From: Gp6-AA40 sp036274155
Lineage (GTDB): Bacteria; Acidobacteriota; Vicinamibacteria; Vicinamibacterales; UBA2999
Direction: 5' to 3'
Length of the DNA: 64,000 nucleotides
Assembly (NCBI GenBank): GCA_036274155.1
Contig: DASUGH010000158.1
Span: 1-64,000 of the forward strand
Part shown: in pieces, positions 60,971 through 64,000 of the stretch
How positions within the stretch are numbered: position 1 is the first letter of the stretch
How the letters are laid out: each line of letters begins with the position of its first letter
The notes under the pieces: model-generated
Told to the model about the DNA's origin: nothing
The model's database searches: none
What the model saw: only the letters and a program-made list of their open reading frames with translations
Position numbers and translations under genes: made by a program

Positions 60971-61729
60971 TCAGAAGCCCCACCGGCGGCGGATCGCTTT
61001 GCGGAACGTCGGAGCGAGATGCTTCACGTGCGTCATGAAGCCGAGCTCGCTGTTCGAGCGCAGCGCGAACAGTTCGGGGTGGACACAATCGAGGAATCCA
61101 GGATCGCTCATTTCAGCCAATCCCGCCGACTTCAGCGTCGCATACGCGCGGCTGTCTTCTCTGACGTAGAGGAACGTGTTCTGGCGGTACCAGAACGGGA
61201 TGCGCGTGTCGCTCCAGATGTGCGGACGAAACAGGTCGAACGGCTGGTAGTGCCGCTCCAGGAAAAGGCGTCCCCAGAAGGAGTGCTGCCGCTCGTTGAT
61301 ATGGGTCGGGCCGTTCTGTTTGATGTAGGCGGCGCCGAAGACGATCGCGTCAGAGAGGTCGATCAACGAATCGATGAAGACGACAGACGAAGCCGGCTCG
61401 AGATGCTCTGCCACCTCCACCGACATCGCCAGACCGACCTTTCGGCCCAATGAAAACGGTTTGTTCAGATCGACGGCGTGGAACCGAATCGCATCGTCGA
61501 TCATCGCCGACTGCGTGTTCCAGGAGCCGTCCAGTCCGATGAGCTCGGAGCTTCCGAGCTCATGCCACGCTTTCAACCAGGCACCTCGCCCACAGCCGAC
61601 GTCGGCGACCGACTGTGGCTGCAGATACTTCCAGACATGAGGCAACACGATTCTGGCGGACTGCAATGACGGCGCGATCTGGTACCTATAGTAGTCCTCG
61701 TCGTACTCTCTATCAGTGCTGTCCGCCAT
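60971..61729 (-). CDS. Class I SAM-dependent methyltransferase
   Basis: 252 residues starting MADSTDREYDEDYYRYQIAP. Motif I VADVGCGRGAWLKAWHELGS (residues about 41-60), an acidic residue after strand 2 (IGLDGSWN), and 'VGLAMSVEVAEHLEPASSVV' at motif II/III are clear. The C-terminal half is particular (HINERQHSFWGRLFLERHYQ, FWYRQNTFLYVREDSRAY). Together with Wzt and glycosyltransferase-like genes it probably methylates a sugar or a glycan end, which may be the chain-stop mark read by the Wzt C-terminal domain. That link is inferred. Confidence 0.85.
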   Translation of the reverse strand: MADSTDREYDEDYYRYQIAPSLQSARIVLPHVWKYLQPQSVADVGCGRGAWLKAWHELGSSELIGLDGSWNTQSAMIDDAIRFHAVDLNKPFSLGRKVGLAMSVEVAEHLEPASSVVFIDSLIDLSDAIVFGAAYIKQNGPTHINERQHSFWGRLFLERHYQPFDLFRPHIWSDTRIPFWYRQNTFLYVREDSRAYATLKSAGLAEMSDPGFLDCVHPELFALRSNSELGFMTHVKHLAPTFRKAIRRRWGF

Positions 61730-62240
61730 AGGGTAGAACGAACGTTCGAGCGAGGTCCGATACCACGCAGAATTGCCGCGCTCACATCGCGACGACGATC
61801 ACAGGCTGCGACCTGTCATTGTGAAGCCGCTCGCTCCGCAGCCGGTGTACTGAAAACGCAGAACAGGATGGGAGTCTTACACGCGATCGCGTCACCGACG
61901 CGCAGCGGCCGTTGGTCCAGCCCAGCCGGCGATCGACGGCGCTGACCTGAGCGAAGTCTACTATAGCGATGTACCATTCAAGCCGGGCGCAACCTCCGGC
62001 GGAGATCGACGCATCCCATCACCAGGCAGTGAGTCGCCGGATCTCGATTCGCCAGTTCGGCGATATCGCCCGGCAATTTCGTATGGCTGTGGTATATCCC
62101 TTGCACGCCCGACGTTCGCGCGCTGCACGACCTCAATCGTGGCGACGCCGCGGTGTCGTGGTCGCCGGTCCAGCACCATCGGATGTTGTTGCACTTGCCA
62201 GTTGCGCTTGCACGACAGGGCCGGGCGGCTGCGACATGAC
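61730..62240. other. Divergent intergenic region, polysaccharide locus
   Basis: About 510 bases with no convincing gene on either strand. It should hold promoters for the methyltransferase (leftward) and the glycosyltransferase (rightward). Weak AT-rich words such as TACTATAG near 61960 could be part of a rightward promoter. No repeat stands out. Confidence 0.5.
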
Positions 62241-63284
62241 ATGGACATGAGCCTGGGGGAGCGCGCGCGCCAGACGACGGCTTGGCTCGCCGTCTGCGCG
62301 TTCAGCACGTCGCTGGCCCTGCTCGAAGCACATCGCCTCAGGTGGTTGTCTCGCTTTCGCCGGCGAGCACAGGTCCCGTCTGCGCCAATCGGCAGCGCTG
62401 ACGGCGCCGCACGTCCTCTCTCATCGGCGACGGCTTCCGTCCCCGAGCGTGCAATCAGCGGCGGCGCGCGCAGCGTGCCGATCGTCTTCATTCATCAGGG
62501 CGACAGCCCACACCTCGTGTACGCGCTGGCGCAGGCCTCGGCCAGCAACCCGTCATCGCGCGTCATTCTTCTCGGCGACGACGCCAACAACCGCTATCCG
62601 CTGGTGGAGCACCACCGGTTCGCCGACTATTTCGTCGCCGCGGCAGCGTTCGGCGGGGTCTATCAGCACTACAGCACCCACCCCGAGAGCTTCGAGCTGA
62701 TTTGCTTCCAGCGCTGGTTCGTTCTGAACGAGTTCATGACGAAACAGCGGATCGAACATTGCGTCTATCTGGATTCGGACGTGCTCCTCTATGCCGACGT
62801 CACGTCAGATCTGAAGAAATTCAGGCTGTTCGACTTCACCTTGTGCTGGAACACGATTGGCTGTGTGTGCTTCGTGAATCGGCGACAAGGGCTCGAACAG
62901 CTGTGCCGGTTCATGACTGACGCCTACACGAAGAAGGATTCTTACACCTATGACCGGATGGTGGCGCACTTCGCCACCCGCCTCAAGCATGATTTGAAGG
63001 GCGGGGTCTGCGACATGACGGCGCTGCAGCTGTATAGCGAACGACATTTCGGCAGCGTCGGCGAAGCGTCACACATCATCGACGGTTCCGTGTACGACCC
63101 GAACATCAACGTTCCCCAGCCCGGATTCGAGATGGAGAACGACGTGAAGAAGGTGACCTGGCACGACGGCGTTCCCTACGGAACATTCGTGAGCACCGGC
63201 GAGCGCATCCGCTTCAATTCGCTGCATTTCAACGGACGCGCCAAAGCGCTGATGCCGCGCTACTGCACCGCACACGTGTCGTGA
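62241..63284 (+). CDS. Glycosyltransferase-like protein
   Basis: About 347 residues from ATG 62241 (ATG 62247 is close). After a 75-residue N-terminal part of low similarity, the GT-A-like core begins: VPIVFIHQGDSPHLVYALAQ, 'ASNPSSRVILLGDDANN', 'FELICFQRWFVLNEFMTKQR' and the D-x-D-type motif YLDSDVLLYADV. Then comes 'FTLCWNTIGCVCFVNRRQGL'. The layout resembles unnamed acidobacterial and cyanobacterial transferases with a nucleotide-sugar fold. Its stop overlaps the next gene's start (TGATG), so both are co-expressed. Sugar and acceptor unknown. Confidence 0.75.
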   Translation: MDMSLGERARQTTAWLAVCAFSTSLALLEAHRLRWLSRFRRRAQVPSAPIGSADGAARPLSSATASVPERAISGGARSVPIVFIHQGDSPHLVYALAQASASNPSSRVILLGDDANNRYPLVEHHRFADYFVAAAAFGGVYQHYSTHPESFELICFQRWFVLNEFMTKQRIEHCVYLDSDVLLYADVTSDLKKFRLFDFTLCWNTIGCVCFVNRRQGLEQLCRFMTDAYTKKDSYTYDRMVAHFATRLKHDLKGGVCDMTALQLYSERHFGSVGEASHIIDGSVYDPNINVPQPGFEMENDVKKVTWHDGVPYGTFVSTGERIRFNSLHFNGRAKALMPRYCTAHVS

Positions 63285-64000
63285 TGGCCGAGCCGCGCAC
63301 CTCATCCATCCTGCTCATCTTGCCGTTCTTCGGCAGCCTGCCGCCATGGTCGGATCTGTACTTTCGTTCCTGCGCCGCAAATCCCACCGTCAACTGGCTG
63401 CTCGTGTCCGATCACGTGTTCGACCCGGGATCGCTGCCGCCGAACGTGCGCTGCAGGCGAACGACCCTGGCGGCATTGAAACAGCAGATCGACGCCATCG
63501 TCGGTTTCGAGACGGTGCTGCCCACTCCCTACAAGCTGTGCGACTTTCGGCCGCTCTTCGGCGTCCTGTTCGCACCCGAGATCCAGGGCTTCGACTTCTG
63601 GGGCCACTGCGACATCGATGTCGTGTTCGGCGACCTCCGGCGCTTTCTCCCCGAGACGACATTGAGTGCACACGACAAGGTGCTCATTCACGGGCACTTG
63701 TCTCTCTATCGAAACAACGACGCCGCCAACAACTACTTCCGTCTGGAGGCGCCCGGACTGAGCTACCGCGAGGCCTTTACCTCGTCGGAGAGCAGGGCGT
63801 TCGACGAGTTTGGCGGTGTCAAACCACTCCTCGACCATCACCATATCGAGTTCTTCCGCAACGACGGCTGCATCGCCGATATCGATCCCTGCACTTATAA
63901 GTTCAACGTTCTCTGGTCGCACAACTATCGACGCCAGTGCTTCTACTGGGAGGCAGGTCGACTGTTCCGGGCGTTCTGGACCGGTACCAGTTACGGCCGT
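63284..64000 (+). CDS. DUF6625-like glycosyltransferase-related protein (runs off the right edge)
   Basis: Starts at ATG 63284, overlapping the previous stop, and is open for 239 codons to the window end. 'SSILLILPFFGSLPPWSDLY', 'NPTVNWLLVSDHVFDPGSLP', 'PYKLCDFRPLFGVLFAPEIQ' and 'FDFWGHCDIDVVFGDLRRFL' (with a D-x-D-like CDIDVVFGD) are characteristic of DUF6625, a family I associate with glycosyltransferase folds. 'LIHGHLSLYRNNDAANNYF' continues the core. It should act with the previous protein on the same surface glycan. Confidence 0.8.
   Translation, partial: MAEPRTSSILLILPFFGSLPPWSDLYFRSCAANPTVNWLLVSDHVFDPGSLPPNVRCRRTTLAALKQQIDAIVGFETVLPTPYKLCDFRPLFGVLFAPEIQGFDFWGHCDIDVVFGDLRRFLPETTLSAHDKVLIHGHLSLYRNNDAANNYFRLEAPGLSYREAFTSSESRAFDEFGGVKPLLDHHHIEFFRNDGCIADIDPCTYKFNVLWSHNYRRQCFYWEAGRLFRAFWTGTSYGR

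Overview
High-GC bacterial DNA, most likely from a soil or sediment Acidobacteriota of the Vicinamibacteria type. The placement is an inference from gene families, not from a marker gene. The families are TIGR03435 'soil' proteins, ADOP-type FtsX/MacB permeases next to PadR or BlaI regulators, Ser/Thr kinases with PD40/TolB-like propellers, a TIGR02999-type sigma factor, a DUF1592-DUF1552 pair, and PQQ and TonB-type outer-surface proteins. No rRNA gene, intact tRNA gene or CRISPR array was found.

Layout. 1-58 is the first 19 codons of an IS1182-like transposase running off the left edge. About 598-7872 is a decayed prophage: a PD-(D/E)XK nuclease, a lysis cassette (holin, lysozyme-like protein, XhlA-like protein), a broken virion gene, two further structural genes, a capsid-like tail fragment, and a tyrosine integrase beside a tRNA-3'-end-like attachment repeat. 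That 31-bp repeat recurs at 22729 with one mismatch. 7883-8126 and 10191-10242 hold hairpin repeats whose inner stems covary.

8190-22455 holds a GIY-YIG protein, a TIGR03435 protein, a SnoaL-like protein, a PQQ dehydrogenase, two membrane Ser/Thr kinases flanking a TonB-receptor-like protein, a metalloprotease-like protein and a sigma factor. 22911-26091 is a set of small housekeeping or hypothetical genes. 26129-31565 is a minus-strand operon (c-type haem DUF1592 protein, Tat-exported DUF1552 protein, ankyrin protein) with strong inverted repeats between the first two genes.

31750-47692 is a signalling and membrane region. It has an ADOP permease, a BlaI repressor with a palindromic operator, an M56 metalloprotease fused to a TIGR03435 domain, a histidine kinase, an OmpR regulator, a receiver-PP2C phosphatase, a large PD40 protein, and a PadR-ADOP pair. 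47806-52141 has secreted hypothetical proteins (one frameshifted), a 5'-truncated PPOX/GAF protein and a SnoaL-like gene. 52164-56473 holds a MoaD-like carrier, an aldehyde:ferredoxin oxidoreductase and an S41 protease. 56734-59610 holds a truncated DinB gene, a small membrane protein, and a GntR(YtrA)-slipin operon with a candidate operator. 59654-64000 is a surface-polysaccharide locus: Wzt-like ATPase, methyltransferase and two glycosyltransferase-like genes, the last running off the right edge.

A recurring oddity is gene debris. Fragments of TIGR03435, cupin, FAD-oxidoreductase, DUF433 and capsid genes lie between intact genes, and at several points two opposing genes are both cut at the same place. 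This could be real decay and rearrangement, or partly assembly error.
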